64,000 bases of DNA from Candidatus Hydrogenedentota bacterium (GCA_035416745.1 DAOLNV010000009.1:50824-114823), one strand, 5' to 3'; numbered from the stretch's first letter, positions 1 through 9,772 are shown. Numbers and translations: made by a program. The notes: a model not told the origin generated them from the sequence alone.

Positions 1-470
1 TGCATGATCCCAAGCTGCTGCTCCTCGATGAACCCACCAACGGACTCGACCCGGAAGGCCGCATCGAGATGCTCCAGCTGATCAAGGAACTGGTGCACAA
101 GCGAGGCGTAACGGTGCTCCTGTCGTCGCACCTCCTTCCCGACGTGGAACACGTGTGCGACCACGTCCTGGTGATCCACAAGGGCCGGATTGTGCGCGAA
201 GGGAGTATCGGCGATCTCACGACAGCCCGCGAGAACCTGTTCGAGATCCGGGTGCGTGAAAACAAAGAGGCGTTTCGACAAGCCCTGGAGCAAGCGGGCT
301 GCACGCTGCAGACCCACCCCAACGGCAACCTTCTCGTCGAGAAACCGGCGGCCATGAACCCCCGGCTATTCTTCGAGATCGCTCAGCAGAAGAAAACCCA
401 GGTGCGGCACTTCGTCCCCGTGCGGCATCGCTTGGAGGAAGTGTTCATGCAGGCCATCGGGAGACGCTAA
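1..470 (+). CDS. ABC transporter ATP-binding protein, 3' part only
   Basis: This is the C-terminal part of an ABC ATPase whose 5' end lies before the window. The reading frame is open from base 3. It begins just upstream of a Walker B/D-loop motif (LLLLDEPTNGLDPEGR) and continues into the H-loop (LLSSHLLPDVEHVCDHV). A C-terminal extension of about 90 residues follows, typical of ABC-2-type export ATPases. The Walker A and signature motifs are not in the window. The stop codon abuts the GTG start of the permease at 471, so the two are translationally coupled and should form one transporter. The substrate cannot be told from sequence. Confidence 0.9.
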   Translation, partial: HDPKLLLLDEPTNGLDPEGRIEMLQLIKELVHKRGVTVLLSSHLLPDVEHVCDHVLVIHKGRIVREGSIGDLTTARENLFEIRVRENKEAFRQALEQAGCTLQTHPNGNLLVEKPAAMNPRLFFEIAQQKKTQVRHFVPVRHRLEEVFMQAIGRR

Positions 471-1346
471 GTGCCCATTTACGAACAAACATACCGGGCC
501 TATGAGGGAAAAACGCTGCGCGGTTTCCGGTGGTGGGTCATGGTCAAACAGGAGTTGCGCGTGCTATTTGCCACGCGGCCTTTCCTTTACCTCCTCATTG
601 TGGCGGTGATCCACGTGAGTTTCCGCGTATTTCAAATCACCGTCTATGACATGGTCAGCATGGCCAACCAGAGCGCCGCCCTGATGGCCCTGCGAAACAT
701 TGCCATGATGCAGGTCGATGAACGCACCTTCTTCGATTTCCTGCGCATCCAGAGTCCCCTCGTCTTTCTCGTCACGCTGTTTGCGGGGTCCGGCATGATC
801 TGCAACGATTTCAGCGATAATCTCATCGAGATCTACTTCTCGAAACCCTTGACCCGTTTGGACTATATCGCCGGGAAAATCGCTACCCTTGTACTGGTAG
901 GGGCCATCCTGACGGCGATTCCAGACATCCTTCTTGTCGTGCTGCACAACCTGCTGGCGCCTGGCAGGGAAACCCTGCGCGAGACGTATTGGATTCCGTT
1001 TTCAATCCTGGCATTCTCCGCGTGCATCGTGCTGCCGTGCGTGCTCGGAATCCTGGCCAGTTCGGCGCTTTTCTCGAGCCAGCGGTACGCCGGCATCGCG
1101 GTGTTCATGCTCCTGTTTGGCGATTCCGCGCTGGGAAGCGCGCTGCCGGGACTGGTCCGCAATCCCAATTTCTCCGTCTTGTCGCTTCCCATGGCCATCA
1201 ACCGGATGGGCGAAACATTGTTCAACCAGCCCAAGAAGACCTTTCCCTTGCACTGGGGCTGGTCGGCCCTGGTGATCGCCCTGGTGTGTGCGGCAGCCTA
1301 TTGGGCGCTGGCCTCGCGAATTCGCCGCGCGGAGCGGGCATCATGA
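471..1346 (+). CDS. ABC-2 type transporter permease
   Basis: The 291-residue integral membrane protein has about six hydrophobic segments. The first lies near residues 38-58 and the last near 268-286. The motif ICNDFSDNLIEIYFSKPL between segments 2 and 3 resembles the stretch in ABC-2 permeases where a fast-dissociating element is followed by 'KPLTRLDYIAGK'. It starts with GTG directly after the upstream ATPase stop, and its own stop overlaps the next ATG (ATGA). It should be the membrane partner of the flanking ATPases in an exporter or a membrane-remodelling ABC complex. The substrate is unknown. Confidence 0.85.
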   Translation: MPIYEQTYRAYEGKTLRGFRWWVMVKQELRVLFATRPFLYLLIVAVIHVSFRVFQITVYDMVSMANQSAALMALRNIAMMQVDERTFFDFLRIQSPLVFLVTLFAGSGMICNDFSDNLIEIYFSKPLTRLDYIAGKIATLVLVGAILTAIPDILLVVLHNLLAPGRETLRETYWIPFSILAFSACIVLPCVLGILASSALFSSQRYAGIAVFMLLFGDSALGSALPGLVRNPNFSVLSLPMAINRMGETLFNQPKKTFPLHWGWSALVIALVCAAAYWALASRIRRAERAS

Positions 1347-2260
1347 GTGTGGTTATCGAAGCTAAAGAACTCTCTAAATGGTTCGGCGAAGTCGTGGCCG
1401 TCAATAATCTCGACGTGACCATCGAATCCGGCGTCACCGGACTGCTTGGCCCCAACGGCGCGGGGAAGAGCACGTTCATCAAGCTGGCTATGGGCTTGTA
1501 CGGCCCCAGCCGCGGTACAATCAAGGTCTTCGGCCAGTCGCCCCGCAACAACATGGATGTGTTGCGGCGCATCGGCTACTGCCCCGAGTTCGACCGGTTC
1601 CCCGACAACACCACGGGATTCGAGTTCGTCTATTGGCTCAACCGGTTCTACGGCCTGACCGGCGGCGAAGCCACCAGACGCGCCGAAGAAGCATGCGAAC
1701 GCGTCAAGATGACCGACCGCATGGACGATCTAATCGAGACATACAGCCGGGGCATGCGCCAGCGCATCAAGATAGCCCAGGCATTGGCGCCGGCGCCCGA
1801 ATTGCTCTTTCTGGACGAGCCCATGGCCGGACTCGACCCCGAAGGGCGCGAAGAGCTGTTCGCCCTTATCCGTGCACTCGGCGAGGAAGGCCGCGCCGTC
1901 ATCGTCTCGAGCCACATCTTATACGAAATCGAACGGGTTACCAGCTACATGGTCTTGCTGCACAACGGTTGTATCCTGGCGCGCGGCAAGGTTCATGACG
2001 TGCGCGAACTCATGGACGAGCACCCGCTCGCCGTAACCGTGGAATGCCGCTCGCCACGAGCATTGGCGGCCCATTTTGCGGGAGACGACACAACGTTGAG
2101 CATCGAATTCGAGAATGGCCGCGTAACCGTGCGCACAAGAGATCCCAACGGCTTCTTCGACAAATTGAACCGGTTGATTACCGAGAACGCGGCGGAGGTC
2201 ACGAGTTTTGCTTGTGCGGATGCCGATTTACAGTCGGTATTCCAATATCTGGTGCGGTAG
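1343..2260 (+). CDS. ABC transporter ATP-binding protein
   Basis: A complete 305-residue ATPase. Walker A is GPNGAGKSTFIKLAM, the signature is YSRGMRQRIKIAQAL, Walker B is LLFLDEPMAGLDPEGRE, and the H-loop is IVSSHILYEIERV. A C-terminal domain of about 90 residues follows, as in the truncated ATPase at the window start. I chose the ATG at 1343 because it overlaps the previous stop (ATGA) and begins just before the usual family N-terminus. An in-frame extension back to 989 lies inside the permease gene and is not credible. It probably pairs with the permease at 2268. Confidence 0.93.
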   Translation: MSVVIEAKELSKWFGEVVAVNNLDVTIESGVTGLLGPNGAGKSTFIKLAMGLYGPSRGTIKVFGQSPRNNMDVLRRIGYCPEFDRFPDNTTGFEFVYWLNRFYGLTGGEATRRAEEACERVKMTDRMDDLIETYSRGMRQRIKIAQALAPAPELLFLDEPMAGLDPEGREELFALIRALGEEGRAVIVSSHILYEIERVTSYMVLLHNGCILARGKVHDVRELMDEHPLAVTVECRSPRALAAHFAGDDTTLSIEFENGRVTVRTRDPNGFFDKLNRLITENAAEVTSFACADADLQSVFQYLVR

Positions 2261-2267
2261 GAGCCCG

Positions 2268-3134
2268 ATGAACGAAGGACACGAAACAGCCCAGAAATCA
2301 GCAATCGAGAAAGCCCCGTATATGCGCTTCCTCGGGGCATCGATGCATCACGCCCTCGTGACCACGCTGCGGCGGAAGCGAACCATTCTGGCGGGTGTTA
2401 TAGCATTGCTGCCCGTTGTGATTCCGCTGCTGTTGACGGTGTTTACGGAGGGCGCCTTCGGCCAAGAGGGCAACAAGCTGTTCGTCATGCTTGTCGAGGA
2501 CATCTATGTCAAGGCGCTCCTGCCGCTGCTGGCGATGTTTTTCGGCACCATGCTGATCGGAGAAGACGTCGAATCCCAGACCATTCCGTATCTTCTCACT
2601 CGGCCGTTTCCCCGGTCGGCCTTGGTTTTAGGGCGATTCGCGGCGTATATGATCATCGCCACCGCGCTGGTCCTCCCCGGGATTTTCCTCACGTTCGCTG
2701 CATGCACGGCGCTGGGCAGTTTCTCGTTTTCGCCAGCCAATCTGCGGCTCATGCTCCATTACGATGGCGCGCTGATAATGGGTCTGATGGGTTACGGCGC
2801 GTTCTGCATGTGGCTCGGCGCGTTCTTCAAGCGACCTATCATTGTCGGGGTGACGACGCTGTTCGGCTGGCAGCGTCTCGCCTTCTTCGTGCCCGGCCTC
2901 ATCGATTTCTTTACCATCGAGAAATACGTGACGGCTCTGCTGCCGCCCCTCGCCGAGGCGCGCGAAACGCCGACGCTGCGCACCGCCCTCGCCGAGTTTC
3001 AGAAACAGCAGTTCCTGATCGGCGCCGCGAAGTCCGTGGCCGCGCTATGCATCATCACCGCCGCGATGATTGCCATCACCGTGTTCGTCGTCCGGTGGCG
3101 CGAGTATTCCCAAGCCAAAGCCATGGAGAGTTGA
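2268..3134 (+). CDS. ABC-2 type transporter permease
   Basis: A 288-residue membrane protein with about six hydrophobic segments, the first near residues 45-60. Between segments 2 and 3 it has GEDVESQTIPYLLTRPFPR, the same type of element as in the permease at 471. The ATG at 2268 follows the previous stop by seven bases with GGAG just upstream. It is the second permease of a two-ATPase, two-permease cluster. The two halves could form one heteromeric exporter or two related ones, and sequence alone does not decide this. Confidence 0.85.
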   Translation: MNEGHETAQKSAIEKAPYMRFLGASMHHALVTTLRRKRTILAGVIALLPVVIPLLLTVFTEGAFGQEGNKLFVMLVEDIYVKALLPLLAMFFGTMLIGEDVESQTIPYLLTRPFPRSALVLGRFAAYMIIATALVLPGIFLTFAACTALGSFSFSPANLRLMLHYDGALIMGLMGYGAFCMWLGAFFKRPIIVGVTTLFGWQRLAFFVPGLIDFFTIEKYVTALLPPLAEARETPTLRTALAEFQKQQFLIGAAKSVAALCIITAAMIAITVFVVRWREYSQAKAMES

Positions 3135-3135
3135 T

Positions 3136-4467
3136 ATGAGGCGGACGCGGGGGCGGAAGTCACACCGCGAGAGGCGCACAATTCTCGTCCTTGCCGCAAT
3201 TGTCTGCGTTCTCGCAGTGGCTGTTCTTTGGGCGCGCTCCCGCGATCCCGAGGCGCTGAGGCCCCCGCCCCGCCCCCCCGAGATGCAAGCCCGGACCGCG
3301 GCGCCCGAGAATGCATACCATGTGCTCGGAGAAGCCCTGTATCTCCTTCCGGCCGAGAATCCCATGCCCAAGAAGTACCCCGTTCCCGGCAGACCCGGCC
3401 TGGAGGCTTTCTACTCGACCGAGGTGAATTCCATCGCCCGCGAACTCGATATTTGGGCTCCGGACGACGGCCCGGAGGTCGCCGCGTACCTTGAGCAATG
3501 CCAGCCCGCCATCGAAAAGGCCAGGCAGGCCCTTGCGTGCCCCTATTTCCTTATTCCCCAGGAGGCGGGACAGGCAAAGAGCGCAATTGGCGACCCCGCT
3601 TTCACAACGCTTCTCCACGCCTCCTGTCGTCACGCATGGGAGATCCGCAACGATAAACAAACGGCCCTCGATCTTTTCTTCGACGCAGTTCGCCTGTGCC
3701 GCCTGCTCCGGCAAGACGGAGCAGCCAATGAGCTATCCTGGATCCAGTTAAAGGAACAGAATCTCTGGCGGCAATTGGCTGATTATGTCAAAGAGACCGG
3801 CGACCCCGCCATACTGAACCACGCGCTCGACAGGCTGATGGAGTTGGAGGAACCGCCGCCGCTCGACTGGAATCTGATACTCGACGCGGAGTGGCGGTCC
3901 GAATGGGAATATCTCGAGCGGATGCGCGCGCAAGGGTCTCTCCAGGGACCGGCAACGCTGGCAAACGTGCTGCGCATGCGCCACGAACGCCGCATGATCC
4001 GCAGCATCATCAACAAGGGCGGAATATGGACACAGACGCTTTCTCTCCCTTACCCCCGTTTTGAAGAGGCGCTCGGCGGAAATCCGGGCGGTCCTCTCGC
4101 CGCTGCCAAGGACTACGGCGGCTGCGAAAGCGTGTGGTACCGCCTCTGGGAAGCCAAATTGGGACAGACGTGTTGCGCCGCTATGCAACGCCAACTGCTG
4201 CTGCTTGCACTTCTGGAATTGCATCGCCTCGATAAGGGACAATACCCGGAGGCGCTTGCCGGTGCGGCGGCGGGTCGTCTGGAGATGCTTCCCGTAGACC
4301 CCTTCACGGAAGAGCAATTCCAGTATAACCCCCTGACGCCGGAGCGCCTGCTCGTCAGCCCGGGACCGAAAACATATCCGCGTTCCTTGTTCCGCCCTGA
4401 TTTGAACTGGCGCGCGGAGATTGTCAACGGAGTGGTTGGCATTCAGACGACCCCTAAAGAGGATTGA
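3136..4467 (+). CDS. Membrane-anchored protein of unknown function, paralogue A
   Basis: 443 residues. A basic N-terminus is followed by one transmembrane segment (about residues 15-33), then a soluble, mostly helical domain presumably outside the cytoplasm. The C-terminal 70 residues contain LHRLDKGQYPEALAG followed by LPVDPFTEEQFQYNP, a pattern resembling the 'YPxSLxxL...P.DP...Y' tail of many secreted proteins of planctomycete-like bacteria. It resembles the next gene over its whole length (for example PENAYHVLGEA here against PDNAYYALLEV there). It starts one base after the previous permease stop and is part of the same operon. I do not recognise a function. Confidence 0.75.
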   Translation: MRRTRGRKSHRERRTILVLAAIVCVLAVAVLWARSRDPEALRPPPRPPEMQARTAAPENAYHVLGEALYLLPAENPMPKKYPVPGRPGLEAFYSTEVNSIARELDIWAPDDGPEVAAYLEQCQPAIEKARQALACPYFLIPQEAGQAKSAIGDPAFTTLLHASCRHAWEIRNDKQTALDLFFDAVRLCRLLRQDGAANELSWIQLKEQNLWRQLADYVKETGDPAILNHALDRLMELEEPPPLDWNLILDAEWRSEWEYLERMRAQGSLQGPATLANVLRMRHERRMIRSIINKGGIWTQTLSLPYPRFEEALGGNPGGPLAAAKDYGGCESVWYRLWEAKLGQTCCAAMQRQLLLLALLELHRLDKGQYPEALAGAAAGRLEMLPVDPFTEEQFQYNPLTPERLLVSPGPKTYPRSLFRPDLNWRAEIVNGVVGIQTTPKED

Positions 4468-4469
4468 TC

Positions 4470-5735
4470 TTGCGCCGAAGAACAAAACAGACCAGCGCGA
4501 AGCGAAGGATATTCCTCTTCCTCGGCCTGTTGCTTGTGTTTGCCGGTCTTGTGGTGGCGGCCCGCTTCTACCGCACGAAACCCCTCATCGAACCCGAGTC
4601 CCCCGAAATGGCAGCCAAACGCATGTCGCCGGACAACGCGTACTATGCCCTGCTCGAGGTGGCGAAAGACCTGCCGGCTCCGCCGAAGAACCTGCGCGGG
4701 GAAATAGGCCCCTCCGTAATCGCGTCCCAAATGGCAGTTCGACGTCCGGACGACGATCCCGAGATGATTGACTACTTTGAAACCACCCGCCCGGCGGCCG
4801 AAGCGATTGTTCAAATCCTCGACCAAAAAGCCTACTACTGCGCCCCTTTGGAATCCCTGGAGCGCAACCGGCAAGTCTTGGATTCTTTCCAGCAGCTGGC
4901 GCGCATTCTCTGTGCCCACGCGCTGTATGCCGCGAAAAAGGGGAATCCGGAGCAGGCTTCAAAGTTCGCCCTATCCTGTCTGCGGCTCGGCGGTTCCGTG
5001 GCAAAGGACGGGCCGTTCGACAATGTTAACAGCGGCTGCGAGATCGTTGACCGGGCCGCGGCCTGCGCCATGTGCCTGCCGTGGGCCGATTATCCCGAAG
5101 AAAGTCTTCGCTCTTTTTCGAGCGCGCTCGATGCGTTGCGGCCTGCCGAAATCGACCTGTCCAGCAGCGTGGATTGGGAGTTTCGCCTGGTTGAAGCAGG
5201 GGGTATCTACGCCTTTTCGGAAGAAGACGGCAACGGCGAACTGATGGCCAGCATGCGGGAAGCCGCGTTGCGGCGCTTTCTTCGCAAACATGAGGCGGCG
5301 CTCCGCAAGGCCGCCCAACTCTCGTATCCCGAACTGCCTGCGTGGAGCGGCCGGCAGCGACGCACCCGGCATATCGAGCACAGGGTTCTGCCAACGCGTC
5401 TCATGCGAGCCGTGGAAAGCAGCGTCGTTAACGTGACCCGCGCCCGCACGTCCGTCGAAGGTTTGCGGGCGGTACTGGCCCTGGCGCTCTACAAAATGAT
5501 GCGGGGAACATATCCGGAATCGCTCGAAGCCCTCACGCCCGAGTTCTTGGATTCCGTTCCCGTGGATGCGTACATGGCCGCACCCTTGCGATACTCGGCC
5601 GCCAACGGCACCTATCGGATGTACAGCGTGGGCCTCCTCGGAAAAGACGACGCCGGCGATCCCAGACAAGACGTGTTGTTTCCGCCGCCAACGGCCGCGG
5701 TCTTTCAAGCGTCTCTGAAGAGCCCTGATGAATAG
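4470..5735 (+). CDS. Membrane-anchored protein of unknown function, paralogue B
   Basis: 421 residues. A single N-terminal transmembrane segment (about residues 13-31) is followed by a soluble domain that parallels the preceding gene, including FETTRPAAEAIVQIL against YLEQCQPAIEKARQAL and the tail motif MRGTYPESLEALTPEFL. I prefer the TTG at 4470 because AAGAGG lies seven bases upstream. A TTG at 4464 overlapping the previous stop is the alternative. The gene runs eight bases into the start of the binding-protein gene. The product is unknown. The tandem duplication inside a transporter operon suggests an accessory role on the outer face of the inner membrane. Confidence 0.72.
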   Translation: MRRRTKQTSAKRRIFLFLGLLLVFAGLVVAARFYRTKPLIEPESPEMAAKRMSPDNAYYALLEVAKDLPAPPKNLRGEIGPSVIASQMAVRRPDDDPEMIDYFETTRPAAEAIVQILDQKAYYCAPLESLERNRQVLDSFQQLARILCAHALYAAKKGNPEQASKFALSCLRLGGSVAKDGPFDNVNSGCEIVDRAAACAMCLPWADYPEESLRSFSSALDALRPAEIDLSSSVDWEFRLVEAGGIYAFSEEDGNGELMASMREAALRRFLRKHEAALRKAAQLSYPELPAWSGRQRRTRHIEHRVLPTRLMRAVESSVVNVTRARTSVEGLRAVLALALYKMMRGTYPESLEALTPEFLDSVPVDAYMAAPLRYSAANGTYRMYSVGLLGKDDAGDPRQDVLFPPPTAAVFQASLKSPDE

Positions 5736-7626
5736 GCGAGCCCCACTGGCCGGGGTCCTGGCTGTGGCGATTGCAGCGGCCATGTGCCCGGGCCGTTTCG
5801 CGGCAGCCGCGTATCAAGAAGCGCCGGTGCTGCGTGCGCTGGTCGAGCGCGGGCAGCTTCCGACGGTCGCGGAACGCCTTCCCGAACACCCCATGATCGT
5901 GAAACCGATTGAGAAGATTGGACAATACGGCGGCACGTGGCGGCGTTTCAGCCTTGGAAACCGCGACTTGTTGCTCAATACCCGCATGGGGTATGAGCCG
6001 CTTGTCCGCTGGGACCTCGATGGGAAGACGGTCGTCCCCAACCTGGCCCACCGCTGGGAGGTCCTCGACAATGGTTGCACCTACGTATTTCACCTGCGAA
6101 AAGGGGTGAAATGGTCCGACGGCCAGCCGTTGACGTCCGAGGACATCGACTTCGTCATGAACGATTTCTATGCGAATACGGATCTGTCGCCCATATATCC
6201 ATCGTGGCTCACGATCAACGGCAACCGCGTGAGCTTCAGCGCTCCCGACCCTTGCACGGTGGTGTTCAGGTTTCCCGAGCCTTACAGCATCTTTCTCGAG
6301 ATGATGGCTTACAACGGCAACCTGATCGTCTTGCCCAAGCATTATCTCAAACAGTTTCACGCGAAATACCAGGACCCGGACGAACTGCAGCGGCTAATCG
6401 CGAAAGCCAGCTTGAATCGCTGGTTCGAGTTGTTCCATCGCATGGCCGATCCAAACCAGAACCCAGCTTGCCCTACGTACCGCCCCTTTCAGCTCGTGAC
6501 CGAACTGCCCGCTCAACGCATGGTCGCGCGCCGGAACCCGTATTACTGGAAAGTCGACCCTGAAGGCAACCAACTGCCCTACATCGATGAAGTGGCCTAC
6601 ACGGACGTGCAGAACAACGAGATCGTAACCATGAAGGCCATGGCGGGGGAGACGGATTTCCAGGCGCGCCGCATCGATGCGTCGAACTACGCCCTGTTTA
6701 TGGAAAACCGCAAGCGGGGCAATTACCACGTCATGCGCGACATGAGCCCCGGCACCGAAGTCCTTTACGTCAATCCACACAGCAAAAACGAGGAGATCCG
6801 GCCCTTTCTGGCCCAGCGCGATTTCCGGATCGCCCTCTCATTGGCGATCAACCGTGCTGAGATCAATTTCATCCTGTTCTCGGGCACGGCCGTGCCGTCA
6901 AGGGGCATCGCGTCTCCTTACGATCCCTATTACCTGCCGGAATTCGATGAAAAATACCTCGATTACGACCCGCGGCGCGCTGAAGAATTACTGGATGGAG
7001 TTGGGCTGAAACGCGGCCCGTCGGGCATGCGCTGCCTGCCCGACGGCAAGCGTTTCCGTCAGATTATCTACATCTTCGCCACCGAAATAGGAACACCGGT
7101 CGAAATGTGGCAGCTCGTGGCCGACTATTTCCGCGAGGTGGGACTCGATTTCGTCGTGCAGGTGGACGCGGTCGCGTTGAGCCCCATGCGAATGTGGAAC
7201 GGCAACACGGACTTCTGGGCCTACAGCACCGCCGGAATACACTGGGTGCTGGACCCGGTATGGTTTGTCCCGTGCCGGAGCGCCAGCTATTTCGCCCCGT
7301 TATACGGCCGCTATATCGCCAGCAATGGCAAAGACAAAATGGGGGTGAAACCGCCCGAAGAATATCAGCGCATCTACGATTGGTACCAGGAACTGCTGGG
7401 TGCTACGGATGAGCAGGAACGGCTCGAACTGGGCCACAACATTCTGCGCCAATGGTCCGAACAGTGTTACACTGTCGGCATCTGCCGCCAAGAACTGCTC
7501 ACGATCGTGCGGAATGAGTTCAAGAATGTGCCGGCCACAATTATTCACGATTACCGGGTTCTGACGCCCGGCTATATCGGCATCGAACAGTTCTACATCG
7601 AGCAGGGGGAGCAAGAAACCAAATGA
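5728..7626 (+). CDS. ABC transporter substrate-binding protein, family 5 (peptide/nickel type)
   Basis: 632 residues. A Sec signal peptide (hydrophobic stretch about residues 8-28, ending AAAAY) has no lipobox cysteine, so the protein is probably a free periplasmic binder. The mature part shows family-5 landmarks: YEPLVRWDLDGKTVVPNLAH, a tail of RKGVKWSDGQPLTSEDIDF, and FRIALSLAINRAEIN near the middle. The following four genes are the matching permeases and ATPases. The usual ligands are oligopeptides, but the family also binds nickel chelates, opines and oligosaccharides. The downstream aminotransferase would fit an amine or amino-acid containing ligand. Confidence 0.93.
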   Translation: MNRRAPLAGVLAVAIAAAMCPGRFAAAAYQEAPVLRALVERGQLPTVAERLPEHPMIVKPIEKIGQYGGTWRRFSLGNRDLLLNTRMGYEPLVRWDLDGKTVVPNLAHRWEVLDNGCTYVFHLRKGVKWSDGQPLTSEDIDFVMNDFYANTDLSPIYPSWLTINGNRVSFSAPDPCTVVFRFPEPYSIFLEMMAYNGNLIVLPKHYLKQFHAKYQDPDELQRLIAKASLNRWFELFHRMADPNQNPACPTYRPFQLVTELPAQRMVARRNPYYWKVDPEGNQLPYIDEVAYTDVQNNEIVTMKAMAGETDFQARRIDASNYALFMENRKRGNYHVMRDMSPGTEVLYVNPHSKNEEIRPFLAQRDFRIALSLAINRAEINFILFSGTAVPSRGIASPYDPYYLPEFDEKYLDYDPRRAEELLDGVGLKRGPSGMRCLPDGKRFRQIIYIFATEIGTPVEMWQLVADYFREVGLDFVVQVDAVALSPMRMWNGNTDFWAYSTAGIHWVLDPVWFVPCRSASYFAPLYGRYIASNGKDKMGVKPPEEYQRIYDWYQELLGATDEQERLELGHNILRQWSEQCYTVGICRQELLTIVRNEFKNVPATIIHDYRVLTPGYIGIEQFYIEQGEQETK

Positions 7627-8624
7627 TCGGCTACATCATCAGGCGCGTGTTGCTCATGATACCAACACTGTTTGTGATCTCGGTCATCACGTTCATCATT
7701 ATCCAGCTTCCGCCGGGCGATTACCTCACAACCTACATCGCCAACCTCCAGGAAACCGGCGAGGAAGCCGACGAGGCCCTCGTGGAATCCCTGCGCGTCC
7801 GGTATGGCCTCGATAAACCCCTCTACGAACAGTATTTCATCTGGATGCGCGGCATGCTCCTCAGGGGCGATCTCGGCCAATCCTTCTCGATGAACAACAA
7901 GCCTGTAACCGAACTCATCGGCGAACGCGTCGCTCTGACCGTGGTGGTCACTTTCTTCGCCATCGTCTTCACGTGGATTGTCGCCATCCCCATCGGCATT
8001 TATTCCGCGACGCACCAGTATAAAGTCTCGGACTATTTCATTTCAGTCTTGGGATTCATCGGGATGGCTACGCCCGAATTCTCGCTCGCATTGCTCGTGA
8101 TGTATTTCTCGTCGGAAATGTTCGGCGTGAGCGTCGGGGGCCTTTTTTCAGACGCTTATATCGACGCGCCGTGGTCCTGGGCCAGAGTTGGCGATCTGCT
8201 CGTGCATATCTGGGTTCCGGTGGTGATCCTGGGCGTGGCGGGCACGGCGGGAATGATCCGCACCATGCGCGCCAACCTCCTCGATCAGCTCGAGATGCCC
8301 TACGTCGTCACGGCGCGCGCGAAAGGCGTATCAGAGACGCGCCTGCTCGTGAAATACCCCGTGCGCGTGGCCATCAATCCTATGATTAGCACCATCGGCT
8401 GGATGCTCCCCGCGCTCTTCTCGGGCAGCGCCATTGTGGCCATGGTGCTGGGCCTGCCCATGATCGGACCGCTCCTCCTGCGCGCTCTCATGGAGCAGGA
8501 CATGTATCTGGCCGGAAGCCTGGTAATGATCATGAGCGTGCTCACGGTCATAGGCACGCTCATCTCCGACATCCTTCTGGCGTGGGTCGACCCGCGTATC
8601 CGGCTCGAAAGGCAGCGGTCATGA
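7623..8624 (+). CDS. ABC transporter permease, DppB/OppB type
   Basis: 333 residues. A conserved N-terminal segment (MIGYIIRRVLLMIPTLFVIS) and a periplasmic loop with LRVRYGLDKPLYEQYFIWM are both standard for DppB proteins. Five more membrane segments follow, with the ATPase-contacting EAA loop (YVVTARAKGVSETRLLVKY, about residues 222-240). Its start overlaps the binding-protein stop (ATGA), and its stop overlaps the next ATG. It forms one half of the inner-membrane channel with the product at 8621. Confidence 0.95.
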   Translation: MIGYIIRRVLLMIPTLFVISVITFIIIQLPPGDYLTTYIANLQETGEEADEALVESLRVRYGLDKPLYEQYFIWMRGMLLRGDLGQSFSMNNKPVTELIGERVALTVVVTFFAIVFTWIVAIPIGIYSATHQYKVSDYFISVLGFIGMATPEFSLALLVMYFSSEMFGVSVGGLFSDAYIDAPWSWARVGDLLVHIWVPVVILGVAGTAGMIRTMRANLLDQLEMPYVVTARAKGVSETRLLVKYPVRVAINPMISTIGWMLPALFSGSAIVAMVLGLPMIGPLLLRALMEQDMYLAGSLVMIMSVLTVIGTLISDILLAWVDPRIRLERQRS

Positions 8625-9763
8625 GCAGGCGCAAGACAAAAGACGAGAAACTGTATCTCGCCTCGCAGTGGCGTCTGATGTGGTGGAAATTCCTCGACCA
8701 TCGCCTGGCGGTCTTTTCGTCCTGCGTGCTTATCCTCCTGTATGTTGTTGCTGTCTTCTGCGAATTCGTCGCGCCATGCGAGCCGAACAAGCGGGCCAAA
8801 GAACGGAGTTTCGCCCCCCCGCAGACCATCCACATATTGCATGAAGGCCACATCCACCGGCCTTTCGTTTACGGCCAGACGCAGCACCGCGACCCCGAGA
8901 CGCTCAGGCTCTACTACTCCCCCGATACCGAGAGGCGTATCCCGGTCAGGTTCTTCGTGAAAGGCGACCCGTACAAGCTCTGGGGGCTGATCCCCATGGA
9001 ACGGCACCTCTTCGGCCTGGGACGGGTCGAAACTGTCAACGACAATGGCGAGACAATCACAACCGTCGCGCGATTCAATCTGATGGGCTGCGACCGTCTC
9101 GGACGGGACCTGTTCAGCCGCATCATCTATGGAAGCCGTGTTTCCCTCTCGATCGGCCTCGTAGGGGTATTCTTCAGTCTCGTCCTGGGGGTGGTCATCG
9201 GCGGGATCTCAGGTTACTACGGCGGCCGTCTCGATATCCTGATTCAGCGATTCATCGAGGTATTGCGCTCTTTTCCGCAGATTCCCCTCTGGATGTCATT
9301 TTCGGCCGCCATGCCGGCCACCTGGTCCCAATTGACCGTCTACTTCTTCATGACCGTCATCCTGGCATTCATCACGTGGACCAGCCTGGCCCAGGTCGTG
9401 CGCGGAAAGATCCTGTCGCTGCGCGAGGAAGACTACGCCATGGCGGCGCGTGTGGCCGGACGCAAAGAGTTCTCCATACTGATGCGGCATCTGATGCCGG
9501 GTTTCCTGAGCCACATCATCGTCAGCGTGACGCTACAGATCCCGGGCATGATCATTGCCGAGACCTCACTGAGCTTCCTCAAACTGGGACTGCGGCCGCC
9601 GACGATAAGCTGGGGCGTGCTCCTGCAGGACGCTCAGAGCGTAAGCGCCATTCGCCTCTACCCCTGGCTCATGTGGCCTATCGCGTTCGTAATCGTGGCA
9701 GTGCTGATGTTCAATTTCATGGGCGACGGTCTGCGCGACGCAGCCGACCCCTACAGTCACTGA
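8621..9763 (+). CDS. ABC transporter permease, DppC/OppC type
   Basis: 380 residues. The first membrane segment is at about residues 27-48. A long hydrophilic periplasmic insert (about residues 50-165) follows and contains the motif FNLMGCDRLGRDLFSRIIYG. Five further membrane segments and the EAA loop (DYAMAARVAGRKEFSIL) come next, and the tail is GDGLRDAADPYSH, typical of DppC. The insert between segments 1 and 2 is longer than in enteric DppC. The ATG at 8621 overlaps the previous stop. An in-frame extension to 8582 is inside the upstream gene and unlikely. Confidence 0.95.
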   Translation: MSRRKTKDEKLYLASQWRLMWWKFLDHRLAVFSSCVLILLYVVAVFCEFVAPCEPNKRAKERSFAPPQTIHILHEGHIHRPFVYGQTQHRDPETLRLYYSPDTERRIPVRFFVKGDPYKLWGLIPMERHLFGLGRVETVNDNGETITTVARFNLMGCDRLGRDLFSRIIYGSRVSLSIGLVGVFFSLVLGVVIGGISGYYGGRLDILIQRFIEVLRSFPQIPLWMSFSAAMPATWSQLTVYFFMTVILAFITWTSLAQVVRGKILSLREEDYAMAARVAGRKEFSILMRHLMPGFLSHIIVSVTLQIPGMIIAETSLSFLKLGLRPPTISWGVLLQDAQSVSAIRLYPWLMWPIAFVIVAVLMFNFMGDGLRDAADPYSH

Positions 9764-9772
9764 GGAGCCGCC

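Noticed and set aside
5533..6360. Long minus-strand frame opposite the binding-protein gene
   Set aside because: The plus-strand frame carries clear family-5 features, so the minus frame is a shadow.
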